The notes under the pieces are model-generated. The model was not told the DNA's origin and ran no database searches. It saw only the letters and a program-made list of their open reading frames with translations. Positions 8,141 through 16,609 of a DNA stretch of 64,000 nt are shown here, in pieces. This DNA is from JAPHSX01 sp039714395 (GTDB taxonomy: Bacteria; Pseudomonadota; Gammaproteobacteria; Thiohalomonadales; Thiohalomonadaceae): contig JBDLJH010000012.1 of the NCBI GenBank assembly GCA_039714395.1, positions 28,091 to 92,090 of the forward strand. The letters run 5' to 3'. Numbering within the stretch: the stretch's first letter is position 1; the number at the start of each line of letters is the position of its first letter. The position numbers and the translations under genes are program-made.

Positions 8141-9163
8141 ATGGCACTGAACATGTATTACGACAAAGACTGCGACCTCTCCATCATTAAGGGAATGAAG
8201 GTCACCATCCTCGGCTATGGCTCTCAGGGCCACGCCCATGCCAACAACCTGAAGGATTCAGGTGTTGATGTGACCATCGGCCTGCGCGCCAGCTCGGCTT
8301 CTGCCAAGAAGGCCGAGAAGGCTGGCCTTACCGTTAAAGAGACTGCCGAGGCCGTTAAGGGTGCCGACCTGGTTATGGTACTAACCCCTGATGAGTTCCA
8401 GTCCCAGCTCTACAAAAATGACATTGAGCCCAATATCAAAGAGGGTGCGGTACTGGCCTTTGCCCACGGTTTCGCGGTTCATTACAATCAGGTTGTAGCG
8501 CGTGCCGACCTCGACGTTATCATGATCGCCCCCAAGGCCCCCGGTCACACCGTGCGTTCCGAGTTCGTTAAGGGCGGCGGTATTCCTGATCTTATCGCCA
8601 TCCATCAGGATGCATCCGGCAAGGCCAAGGGCATTGCACTCTCCTACGCCATGGGCGTGGGTGGTGGCCGTACCGGTATCATCGAGACTTCCTTTAAGGA
8701 CGAGACAGAGACCGACCTGTTTGGTGAGCAGGCGGTTCTTTGCGGTGGTGCAGTCGAGCTGGTTAAGGCCGGTTTTGAGACCCTGACCGAGGCTGGTTAT
8801 GCTCCCGAGATGGCCTACTTCGAGTGCCTGCATGAGCTCAAGCTGATCGTCGACCTGATGTACGAGGGCGGCATCGCCAATATGAATTACTCTATCTCCA
8901 ATAACGCCGAGTATGGTGAGTACGTGACCGGTCCCAAGGTGATTAACGAAGAGTCCCGCTGGGCGATGCGCGAGGCACTGGAGAATATCCAGAACGGTGA
9001 GTACGCCAAGAAGTTTATCCTTGAGGGAATGTCCAACTACCCTGAGATGACCGCATGGCGCCGTAACAATGCTGCTCATGAGATTGAGATCGTGGGTGGT
9101 AAGCTGCGTGCAATGATGCCCTGGATCACTGCTAATCAGCTGGTGGACAAAGATAAGAACTAA
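8141..9163 (+). CDS. ilvC: Ketol-acid reductoisomerase (class I)
   Basis: This NADPH- and Mg-dependent enzyme of 340 residues converts acetolactate and acetohydroxybutyrate to dihydroxy acids. The Rossmann motif GYGSQGHAHANNL lies near residue 25 and the phosphate-binding loop (LRASSASAKKAE) near residue 50. The knotted C-terminal helical domain carries metal-ligand acids in DLFGEQAVLCGG and FECLHELKLIVDLMYEGG. Length is that of the short class I enzyme. It lies 46 bp after ilvH with GAAGGA before the ATG and ends in front of a strong hairpin, so it closes the ilvIHC operon. Confidence 0.97.
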   Translation: MALNMYYDKDCDLSIIKGMKVTILGYGSQGHAHANNLKDSGVDVTIGLRASSASAKKAEKAGLTVKETAEAVKGADLVMVLTPDEFQSQLYKNDIEPNIKEGAVLAFAHGFAVHYNQVVARADLDVIMIAPKAPGHTVRSEFVKGGGIPDLIAIHQDASGKAKGIALSYAMGVGGGRTGIIETSFKDETETDLFGEQAVLCGGAVELVKAGFETLTEAGYAPEMAYFECLHELKLIVDLMYEGGIANMNYSISNNAEYGEYVTGPKVINEESRWAMREALENIQNGEYAKKFILEGMSNYPEMTAWRRNNAAHEIEIVGGKLRAMMPWITANQLVDKDKN

Positions 9164-9246
9164 GTCTGCTACAAGAGGGCGTCTGCTGCGCTGATACGGC
9201 GTAGCGACCACTCCTCTAGAAACGGATTGAGTTTCTTATTTTGAAA

Positions 9247-9280
9247 AAGGCCGACTATCATGAGGTAGTTGGTCTTTTTT
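9247..9280. terminator. Intrinsic terminator between ilvC and the convergent 1039-aa gene
   Basis: A 13-bp stem with three G-U wobbles (9247-9259 with 9264-9276) and a 4-nt loop ends in a T-run on the plus strand. Upstream A residues provide a weaker T-run on the minus strand, so it may serve both ilvC and the convergent gene. Confidence 0.8.
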
Positions 9281-12200
9281 ATTTGGTTAAAGAAATCAGC
9301 GTGCCCATATCGGCTTGCACCTGCAGACTTTGTCCGGCATTTTTCCAGCGGTAGAGACGGTTATAAGACCAGCGGTACTCCCCATTTCTGGTAGAACTGT
9401 AGTGAGTACTTAATTTGAACCAGTCTGCAGCCCTTGCTAATTGACTGTTGTTGAGTGCGGCAAGGCCCAGATAGAAGGCCGTTTCGGACAGGGTGCGCTC
9501 ATCCATTTCCTGTTTAAGCAGTTCATCTCCACCACTTAGCCCAAGAATATAGCGTCCTAGTTTGTCGTATTTGTTTTGATAATTATCGTGATAGTAATCA
9601 ATTAATTGCCCTTTGCGATCACTGCTCAATGGTGCACCCTGTACCAGTGCGGATGCCCGATATAGCCACACCGCATCAGCATGTCTGCCGTTCTCGGGGT
9701 TGGGGATCAGATCCCAAAGTAGTGAGTACTCTCCCTCGCTAAAAAAGATCATGCTGGCGAAGTTGCGCATGTTGTCGGGAATGCGACCCTTCAACCAGTC
9801 GATGGCGACTCCCCGGCCTTCTGATTTTTCCAGGTAGTGGTAGGCATTGACGTCGATCTGTATCTGTCCGCCGCCATTAAGTTTTAGTTCGCTCTGCGTA
9901 TTGAATGCATGGCTGTAGAGTTTCATATCTGCCAGTGCGGGTGGAATGTTAACCAGTTCGGCATAACCGAGCCCGCTCTGCTGTAGCGCAATAAAGGCGG
10001 AGCGTATCCCATGTTCATCTTTTGCAAAGTTTTCGGCAAAGCGTTTACCGATCATCCATCGCCAGTCCTCACTACTAAAGAAGCTTTTGTTCTCATGGAG
10101 AAATTGTGCGGCCTTGTGGTATTCGTGCTGTTGCCATAACACTATAACCATATTAAGTATGGCCTTGCTTGAGTTGGGGTAACGTTTAATCGCACGTATT
10201 GCCCACTGTTTTGCCCCAGTCGTATCGCCTTCGGCCAGTTTGACTTGGGTTGCCTGGTGGAGTGCGCCACCATACATGCTGTTAGTGATAGTGTGTATGG
10301 TCTGCCAGGCGGCATCGGTGTTTCCCTCCTTCTGTTGCATGCGGCTTATGGCGATTACCGCCTTCCAGTAGTCAAAGCTGTCTGACTTCTCACCACGGTG
10401 TTTCATCCAGTGCCTGGCAATATCAATGGCAGCCGTAAAATTACCCTGTTGCTCAAGAAATTTAATATAGGAGGCATGCACCTGCCAGCTGTCAGGTTGT
10501 TCATTTAACAGCTGTTGCAGCAGTGTTTTGGTGGTTGTAACAGCGGGCTTGAGCGTGAGTAGTAGTTCCGCCGCATCAGCACGTGTATCGGGTTGAATGG
10601 AGTTATCGCTGACCACCTGAGTAATTCTTGATGGCATGTTGTGGTATTTGCCCAGCCACGCGGAAAGGTAGTGGCTATGATGTGGCTCGTCACGATGGAT
10701 GCTGTTATAGAGTTGTTCACTCAAACTAAAGTGAAGCAGGTATTGCCTGGACAGGTTGGCAAGTGTGTAGCGGTGGTCGATGCGGCTGTCCAGACGTGTA
10801 AACAGAAAATCGATAGCTTTGCCTATGTCACGGGAACCGAAGCTGTAACGCGGCAGTAACTCTTCCAGTGTGCGTTCCAGTGTTGCGATGCCAATATGTC
10901 TTGCCGCCTGCAAGTCATGAAGCAGGGCTTGCATCTTTATCTTGTTCTTCTGGGCATTGACCAGGTTGGTGTACCAGGTTGAGAGCTCTGTAATACCAAA
11001 ATTCTTGCTGCTGCCAAGATAGTGACTGAACTGTGTTGCCTGGCCGAGATCGCTTCGACTGTCCAGATAGTGTAGGCCGAGGCGATAGAGTGAGGAGAAA
11101 TAGAGGCCTTGATAGTAGGCCTGGTAGAGCTGGTGATCGAAAAATGGTCCAGAATAATTTTTTGCTGTTTTGTCAATTCTCGCCATGATCTGATCGGGAT
11201 GAATGTTTGATTTTTCCTTGAGCAGGGTGGTAATAATTTTTGTGATCAGTGCAAGTCTTCCCAATGGTAGATCGTCTGTAATTTGCGCAATCGTTTGTTG
11301 CCATTCTTCCATCTTCTGCTGTGATTCATCGGTCGCTCTGGCGATCATCATTGGCATCAGGCGTATGGCGACGGTTCTAGGGTAGAATCCGCGAAGCGAG
11401 TAGGCGCTCTGCAGGGCAAAGATTGGTGTGGGCTGTTGTCGGTAGTGGTGACTGAGCCATTCGCTCCATGCCTGTTTCTCGTCTTTTTGCGCAAGTTGCA
11501 TCAGCCATAGGTCAATGCTGTCGCGGCTAGCGTCTGCAGCTCCAGCCATATTAGATAATAGAGCCTCATCGCGAAGCAGATAAAGTCGCCATGGGTCATC
11601 CTGTTGTAGTTGCTCGGCCAGTGTTTGTGCATGGGAATTGTACCCCATCGTTTCGGCCAGCATGCTCTCCTCACGTAGCAGTGGCTGGTAAGTTCCACGT
11701 TCGCCAAGTACGAGCAGGGCGAGGGCACGAGCCACCATCTCATCCTGATTATCCAGCAGTTCGCGCGCAGCCCAACTCATACGGGCAAGGGCATCTACGG
11801 ATTGCTTAATGATGCTGATGTTGCGCCCATCGTTGCTCCACTGTTGGTTGAGTTTATTTAGGTGCTGCTGGGCTTGCGTGATGGAGAATCCATCGAGGCG
11901 TTGAACCGTTTGACCTCCCATAGTGTCGGCAAAGTCACTAATGGAGGGGAGAATCCGCTTGCTTGCTCTGAGCAGCATCGCCTTAGCTGCGGTGAAGTCG
12001 GGTAACTCATCCAGATGGGCAATCACTTCGTTGTTTAGTGATATCTGCCAGCTGTTATTGACATAATTAACTTCAAGCTGTGCATCTTCCTCTGGATAGG
12101 CGAGTTTTTGCAGTTGGAGCAGAGCGAGAATAAAACGTCGGTCGGGTGGTAACCTGTATTGATTCTGTAAATGCGCCATGGCGCTACGTGGCGTTAGAGG

Positions 12201-12398
12201 GGAGGCCCCTTCCTGTTCGGTGTGACGGTTAATGGTGTAGGTGTTGTGTTTCAATACAGCAGATGGCGCGATAGTGATGGCCTTCGGCTCAGAGCTAGCT
12301 TGTGCCAGGGGTGGGGTTTGCACTAGATACTGATAGCGGGCGATCCCCAGTGAAACCATAACGGCGAGAAGAAACAAGGTTATCCTTACCCAGGGCAT
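9279..12398 (-). CDS. Large exported protein with TPR-like helical repeats, function unknown
   Basis: I do not recognise this 1039-residue protein. Residues 5-24 are a hydrophobic segment (TLFLLAVMVSLGIARYQYL) that is either a signal peptide or, more likely, a membrane anchor; the rest should lie in the periplasm. The body is almost all helical. Several stretches look like tetratricopeptide units, notably about 640-770 (QPDSWQVHASYIKFLEQQGN, AAWQTIHTI, AKQWAIRAIKRYPNSSKAIL) and 965-1000 (FYLGLAALNNSQLARAADWF). No catalytic motif is evident. The length and repeats suggest a scaffold or an envelope/polysaccharide assembly factor, but that is inference. It converges on ilvC, sharing a terminator, and is divergent from pssA. 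Confidence 0.8.
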   Translation of the reverse strand: MPWVRITLFLLAVMVSLGIARYQYLVQTPPLAQASSEPKAITIAPSAVLKHNTYTINRHTEQEGASPLTPRSAMAHLQNQYRLPPDRRFILALLQLQKLAYPEEDAQLEVNYVNNSWQISLNNEVIAHLDELPDFTAAKAMLLRASKRILPSISDFADTMGGQTVQRLDGFSITQAQQHLNKLNQQWSNDGRNISIIKQSVDALARMSWAARELLDNQDEMVARALALLVLGERGTYQPLLREESMLAETMGYNSHAQTLAEQLQQDDPWRLYLLRDEALLSNMAGAADASRDSIDLWLMQLAQKDEKQAWSEWLSHHYRQQPTPIFALQSAYSLRGFYPRTVAIRLMPMMIARATDESQQKMEEWQQTIAQITDDLPLGRLALITKIITTLLKEKSNIHPDQIMARIDKTAKNYSGPFFDHQLYQAYYQGLYFSSLYRLGLHYLDSRSDLGQATQFSHYLGSSKNFGITELSTWYTNLVNAQKNKIKMQALLHDLQAARHIGIATLERTLEELLPRYSFGSRDIGKAIDFLFTRLDSRIDHRYTLANLSRQYLLHFSLSEQLYNSIHRDEPHHSHYLSAWLGKYHNMPSRITQVVSDNSIQPDTRADAAELLLTLKPAVTTTKTLLQQLLNEQPDSWQVHASYIKFLEQQGNFTAAIDIARHWMKHRGEKSDSFDYWKAVIAISRMQQKEGNTDAAWQTIHTITNSMYGGALHQATQVKLAEGDTTGAKQWAIRAIKRYPNSSKAILNMVIVLWQQHEYHKAAQFLHENKSFFSSEDWRWMIGKRFAENFAKDEHGIRSAFIALQQSGLGYAELVNIPPALADMKLYSHAFNTQSELKLNGGGQIQIDVNAYHYLEKSEGRGVAIDWLKGRIPDNMRNFASMIFFSEGEYSLLWDLIPNPENGRHADAVWLYRASALVQGAPLSSDRKGQLIDYYHDNYQNKYDKLGRYILGLSGGDELLKQEMDERTLSETAFYLGLAALNNSQLARAADWFKLSTHYSSTRNGEYRWSYNRLYRWKNAGQSLQVQADMGTLISLTK

Positions 12399-12502
12399 AG
12401 CAACCGCTCCATGTCAGTGTGAAAGCCATACCCTATTACAATTAACCCTGCTGTCAAGAGGGTGGTGATGGTGTGCGTGTATAGCACGCAGCTTTAACGT
12501 AC

Positions 12503-12508
12503 TATAAT
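12503..12508 (+). promoter_or_regulatory. Possible -10 element of pssA
   Basis: A perfect TATAAT lies 22 bp before the pssA start in the 131-bp divergent region. No convincing -35 hexamer is seen at 16-18 bp upstream, so this is a weak call. Confidence 0.3.
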
Positions 12509-12529
12509 CACCATTAGATTGCTCCCAGG

Positions 12530-13327
12530 ATGAGTGGACAGGTTTACATGCAAAATAAAGAGAACACTAAACGTCGTCGTGGCATTTACCTGCTGCCCAA
12601 CCTCTTTACCACGGCGGCGCTGTTCGCAGGCTTTTACGCCATTGTTTCGGCGATGGACGGGAAGTTTGAGCAGGCGGCGATTGCGGTCTTTATTGCCATG
12701 GTACTCGATGGCCTGGATGGTCGGGTGGCAAGGCTGACCAATACCCAGAGTGAGTTTGGGGCGGAGTATGACTCGCTTTCAGATATGGTCTCCTTCGGTA
12801 TCGCCCCTGCGCTGGTGATGTATGAGTGGGCGTTGTCAGATCTCGGGCGCTACGGCTGGCTGGCTGCCTTCGTCTATACGGTGAGTGCGGCGCTACGGCT
12901 GGCACGTTTTAACACCCAAATTGGCACTGTTGATAAACGTTACTTTGTTGGCCTGGCGAGTCCTGCTGCTGCTGCGGTGGTGGTTGGTTTTGTCTGGATC
13001 GCTGGCGACTTTGGCCTGGAACCACGCAAACTCGACTGGGCGGCTTGGGCGGTGACTATCGCCGCGGGTCTGTTGATGGTGAGCAATGTGCGCTACTACA
13101 GCTTCAAGACCATCGACTTTAAAGGGAAGGTACCCTTCTTCTTCCTGCTGGTGGCGGTGCTGATCTTCGTGCTGGTGACGCTGGACCCTCCCAAGATCCT
13201 CTTCCTAATGTTTGCCGGTTATGCCCTCTCGGGCCTGGTGACCACGGCCTGGATGCTGATGCGTCGACGTCGCCAGCGGCAGGCTGGTGAGGATGCCGCG
13301 CAGGGTGATAAAAAGAGCGACAAATAA
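12530..13327 (+). CDS. pssA: CDP-diacylglycerol-serine O-phosphatidyltransferase
   Basis: This inner-membrane enzyme of 265 residues makes phosphatidylserine, the precursor of phosphatidylethanolamine. The CDP-alcohol phosphotransferase signature D-x2-D-G-x2-A-R-x8-G-x3-D-x3-D is complete: Asp60, Asp63, Gly64, Ala67, Arg68, Gly77, Asp81 and Asp85. About six to eight transmembrane helices follow. The C-terminus is a charged cytosolic tail. It is the membrane-embedded type II enzyme, unlike the E. coli phospholipase D-like PssA. The ATG six codons downstream (MQNKEN) is an alternative start. leuA follows 89 bp later. Confidence 0.94.
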   Translation: MSGQVYMQNKENTKRRRGIYLLPNLFTTAALFAGFYAIVSAMDGKFEQAAIAVFIAMVLDGLDGRVARLTNTQSEFGAEYDSLSDMVSFGIAPALVMYEWALSDLGRYGWLAAFVYTVSAALRLARFNTQIGTVDKRYFVGLASPAAAAVVVGFVWIAGDFGLEPRKLDWAAWAVTIAAGLLMVSNVRYYSFKTIDFKGKVPFFFLLVAVLIFVLVTLDPPKILFLMFAGYALSGLVTTAWMLMRRRRQRQAGEDAAQGDKKSDK

Positions 13328-13416
13328 TGCTGCCTCGGTGGCTATATTATGACTGTCGCCATCTCCAATTTCCTGCCGCTTTTCGGTAAGATGTCGTCAA
13401 CCAGTGGAGTGAGCCC

Positions 13417-14967
13417 ATGAGCGACAAATTATTTATCTTTGATACCACCCTGCGCGATGGCGAGCAGAGCCCCGGTGCCTCTATGACCAAGGAGGAGAAG
13501 GTTCGCATTGCGAAGAACCTTGAGCGCATGGGGGTAGATATTATCGAGGCCGGTTTCCCCATTGCCTCACCCGGTGATTTTGACTCGGTGCAGGCGGTGG
13601 CCAATACCATTAAGGATTCCACTATCTGTGGTTTGGCCCGTGCGCTGGATAAGGATATCGACCGTGCCGGTGAAGCGCTGAAGGGGGCCAACTCCGGTCG
13701 TATCCACACCTTTATTGCTACTTCACCAATCCACATGGAACGCAAGCTGCGCATGAGCCCTGATCAGGTGGTGGAGCAGGCGGTAGCCGCGGTTAAACGC
13801 GCACGCCAGTACACCGATAATGTGGAGTTCTCCGCCGAGGATGCGGGACGTTCCGAGATCGACTTCCTGTGCCGCATCTTTGAGGCGGTGATCGAGGCAG
13901 GGGCCACCACCCTCAACGTGCCCGATACCGTTGGCTACAACTTGCCGCAGCAGTTTGGTGAGACCATCCGTCAGCTGCGCGAGAAGATGCCCAACTCTGA
14001 CAAGGCGATTTTTGCCGTACATTGTCACAATGACCTCGGCCTCGCTGTCGCCAACTCGCTGGCCGCCGTGACTCAGGGGGCACGTCAGGTAGAGTGCACC
14101 ATCAACGGCCTCGGTGAGCGTGCCGGTAACGCCTCGCTGGAAGAGGTGGTGATGGCGGTGAAGACCCGTCGGGATCTCTTCGGCTGCAATGTCGATCACA
14201 TCAAGACTACTGAGATTGTCCCTGCCTCGCGCCTGGTCTCGGGAATTACCGGCTTTGCGGTGCAGCCCAACAAGGCGATCGTTGGTGCCAATGCCTTCGC
14301 CCACGAGTCGGGTATTCATCAGGACGGCGTGCTCAAGCACCGTGAGACCTATGAGATCATGCGCGCCGAGGATGTCGGCTGGAGTGCCAATCGCATGGTG
14401 ATGGGCAAACATTCCGGTCGTAACGCCTTTAAGACCCGCATGCAGGAGCTGGGTATCGAGTTTGATTCGGAAGAGGCACTCAACGATACCTTTAGCCGCT
14501 TTAAGGAGTTGGCCGACAAGAAACACGAGATCTATGATGAGGACCTGCAGGCGCTGGCGACCGAGAGCAATATCGAACAGATGGTGAGTGAGCGCTACAA
14601 GCTGCTCTCGCTCAAGGTCTGCTCCGAGACTGGCGAGACCCCCGAGGCATGCATTACCCTCGCCATTGACGGCGAGGAGCACAAGTTGTGCGCCAGCGGT
14701 TCCGGTCCGGTTGATGCCACCTTTAAGGCCATTGAGTCGCTGGCACAGAGCGGCACCGAGTTACAGCTCTACTCGGTCAATAACATTACCTCAGGTACCG
14801 ATTCTCAGGGTGAGGTAACGGTTCGGATGGAGAAGGCGGGCCGCATTGTTAATGGTCAGGGGGCAGATACCGATATTGTGATCGCCTCGGCCAAGGCCTA
14901 CCTTAACGGTATCAACAAGATCCTTATCCCCGAGGCACGTCTCAAGCCGCAGGGCGCAGACGTTTAA
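13417..14967 (+). CDS. leuA: 2-Isopropylmalate synthase
   Basis: This first committed enzyme of leucine synthesis (516 residues) condenses 2-oxoisovalerate with acetyl-CoA. The N-terminal TIM barrel shows FDTTLRDGEQSPGASM at residues 8-23 and the metal-binding HCHNDLG around 205-210. The GLGERAGNASLEEVVM loop follows. The C-terminal regulatory domain (about 390-505) that binds leucine is present, so feedback inhibition is expected. Its placement shortly after ilvIHC groups the branched-chain pathway, but leuBCD are not in the window. Confidence 0.97.
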   Translation: MSDKLFIFDTTLRDGEQSPGASMTKEEKVRIAKNLERMGVDIIEAGFPIASPGDFDSVQAVANTIKDSTICGLARALDKDIDRAGEALKGANSGRIHTFIATSPIHMERKLRMSPDQVVEQAVAAVKRARQYTDNVEFSAEDAGRSEIDFLCRIFEAVIEAGATTLNVPDTVGYNLPQQFGETIRQLREKMPNSDKAIFAVHCHNDLGLAVANSLAAVTQGARQVECTINGLGERAGNASLEEVVMAVKTRRDLFGCNVDHIKTTEIVPASRLVSGITGFAVQPNKAIVGANAFAHESGIHQDGVLKHRETYEIMRAEDVGWSANRMVMGKHSGRNAFKTRMQELGIEFDSEEALNDTFSRFKELADKKHEIYDEDLQALATESNIEQMVSERYKLLSLKVCSETGETPEACITLAIDGEEHKLCASGSGPVDATFKAIESLAQSGTELQLYSVNNITSGTDSQGEVTVRMEKAGRIVNGQGADTDIVIASAKAYLNGINKILIPEARLKPQGADV

Positions 14968-15141
14968 GTAGAAGCCTGAATGTTTCATAAATTACACACG
15001 CCCTTGCTTGCCTATTGTCCGCACAGAGTTTTTTCCTCAGTTGGCTGTAATCACCGATACGCCACTCCTTCGGAAAAGCCACTGCGCGAACAATTTCCTG
15101 CGCAATCATCGCGTGAATTCATAAAACATCCGGGCTAGGTT

Positions 15142-16050
15142 ATGAACTCACAACAGCGTTTCTATCTCGATGCGATGGGCATCCAGGTGTGGGAGCGGCG
15201 CGAGACATCGCCGCCCACGCCCGAGGGGCAGGCCGTGAGTCCGTCATCAGTGCCTGAACAGCAAGAGGCTGCAGCGCCAGTTGTTGAAATGAAGTGTGTT
15301 CCGCCGTCACCTCAGGCTGCGGTCACTGCACCACAGTTCGAAGCGGAGGCTGGACAGTCACAAGCCGACGATGGCATTCCAGCCTACCTCGATGAAGCCC
15401 CTGCCCCTGAGTTGCCGATGCCTGAGATGGAGGATGGAAGCGATTTTGCTGAGACGGATGCTCTTTCTGGAGCTGTTCAGAACGATGTTGCTGGCCTCGA
15501 CTGGGGTGCATTACAACGCTGTGTCAGTGACTGTGTCGCCTGCCCCGAGCTGGTGGCCAACCGCAGCCAGACGGTGTTCGGTGTCGGCAATCCGCAGGCT
15601 GACTGGATGCTCATCGGTGAGGCGCCGGGTGTCGATGAGGACAGGCAGGGGGAGCCCTTTGTAGGCAAGGCGGGGCAGTTGCTCAATGCCATGCTGCAGG
15701 CCCTGGGGCTGAAGCGCCAGCAGGTCTATATCACCAATGTGCTGAAGTGCCGTCCTCCGAATAATCGTGATCCACAGCCCGATGAGGCTGCGGCCTGTGA
15801 GGCTTACCTGAGGCGTCAGATCGCCCTGGTGCAGCCCAAAGTGATTCTGGTGGTGGGGCGTATTGCAGCGCAGAATCTGCTCAAGGTCGACACCCCCATC
15901 GGTAAGTTGCGCGGTAGTGTGCATCAATACGAGGGCAATATCCCGGTGGTGGCAACTTATCACCCCGCCTACCTGCTGCGCTCGCCCTCTGAGAAGCGCA
16001 AGTCATGGGCTGACCTATGCCTTGCCAGAAATGTGCTCGAAGGGGATTGA
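15142..16050 (+). CDS. Uracil-DNA glycosylase, family 4 (4Fe-4S)
   Basis: This 302-residue DNA repair enzyme removes uracil from DNA. The catalytic domain occupies about residues 120-300. It contains the water-activating motif GEAPGVDEDRQG (159-170) with PFVGKAGQLL, and the uracil-binding loop HPAYLLRS near 275. Four cysteines at 131, 134, 203 and 219 match the spacing of the iron-sulfur cluster ligands. Residues 25-115 are a low-complexity Pro/Ala/Glu linker, common in gammaproteobacterial members and probably disordered. rimI starts 1 bp after its stop. The 174 bp upstream holds no recognisable feature. Confidence 0.92.
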   Translation: MNSQQRFYLDAMGIQVWERRETSPPTPEGQAVSPSSVPEQQEAAAPVVEMKCVPPSPQAAVTAPQFEAEAGQSQADDGIPAYLDEAPAPELPMPEMEDGSDFAETDALSGAVQNDVAGLDWGALQRCVSDCVACPELVANRSQTVFGVGNPQADWMLIGEAPGVDEDRQGEPFVGKAGQLLNAMLQALGLKRQQVYITNVLKCRPPNNRDPQPDEAAACEAYLRRQIALVQPKVILVVGRIAAQNLLKVDTPIGKLRGSVHQYEGNIPVVATYHPAYLLRSPSEKRKSWADLCLARNVLEGD

Positions 16051-16051
16051 G

Positions 16052-16531
16052 ATGAGTGCGGTCAGGGAGAGTTCACAGCCGCTGTTGCGCCCCATGCTCG
16101 ATGAAGATATTGCCACGGTGATGACGATTGAAGATCAGGTCTACCCGCATGGCTGGACTGAGGGGATCTTCCGTGACTGCCTGGCAGTTCGCTACTCCTG
16201 CTGGGTGTTGGTGGAAGCGAGTGAAATTATCGGCTACGGCATTATGTCGGTGGCGGTAGGTGAGGCACATATTTTGAATATTGCCCTTGCCCCCGGCCAC
16301 CAGGGGAAGGGGCTGGGCCGCGATATGTTAATGCACCTGCTGCAAACGGGCAGACGCCACGGTGCCGATACGGCTTTTCTTGAGGTGCGCGGCTCCAACA
16401 ATGTCGCCATTAGACTCTATGAGACCAGCGGCTTTCATCAGGTAGGTTTACGTAGTGACTACTATCCCGCTGATAAGGGACATGAGGACGCGGTGATTAT
16501 GGCTCGAGAACTGAGTGATATTGAATCGTAG
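16052..16531 (+). CDS. rimI: Ribosomal protein S18 alanine N-acetyltransferase
   Basis: This 159-residue GNAT-fold enzyme acetylates the N-terminal alanine of ribosomal protein S18. Acetyl-CoA is bound by motif A (IALAPGHQGKGLGRDML, around residues 80-96). The family-typical FLEVRGSNNVAIRLYETSGF segment follows, then GLRSDYYPADKGHEDAVIM. The longer open frame upstream overlaps the glycosylase gene and has no GNAT sequence, so the ATG at 16052 is chosen; GGGGATTGAG precedes it. Overlap-range spacing implies co-translation with the uracil-DNA glycosylase gene. Confidence 0.93.
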   Translation: MSAVRESSQPLLRPMLDEDIATVMTIEDQVYPHGWTEGIFRDCLAVRYSCWVLVEASEIIGYGIMSVAVGEAHILNIALAPGHQGKGLGRDMLMHLLQTGRRHGADTAFLEVRGSNNVAIRLYETSGFHQVGLRSDYYPADKGHEDAVIMARELSDIES

Positions 16532-16609
16532 TTGAGTGCTATAGGTGCGCTATGGCAGTCTCGCCGTTATAATTGCGCTCCCTTTTGAAGTTGCCACTGG
16601 TTGTATTCC

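Noticed and set aside
13723..14682. 319-codon open frame antisense to leuA
   Set aside because: It lies wholly opposite a clear leuA and has no recognisable motif; long antisense frames are expected from codon bias.
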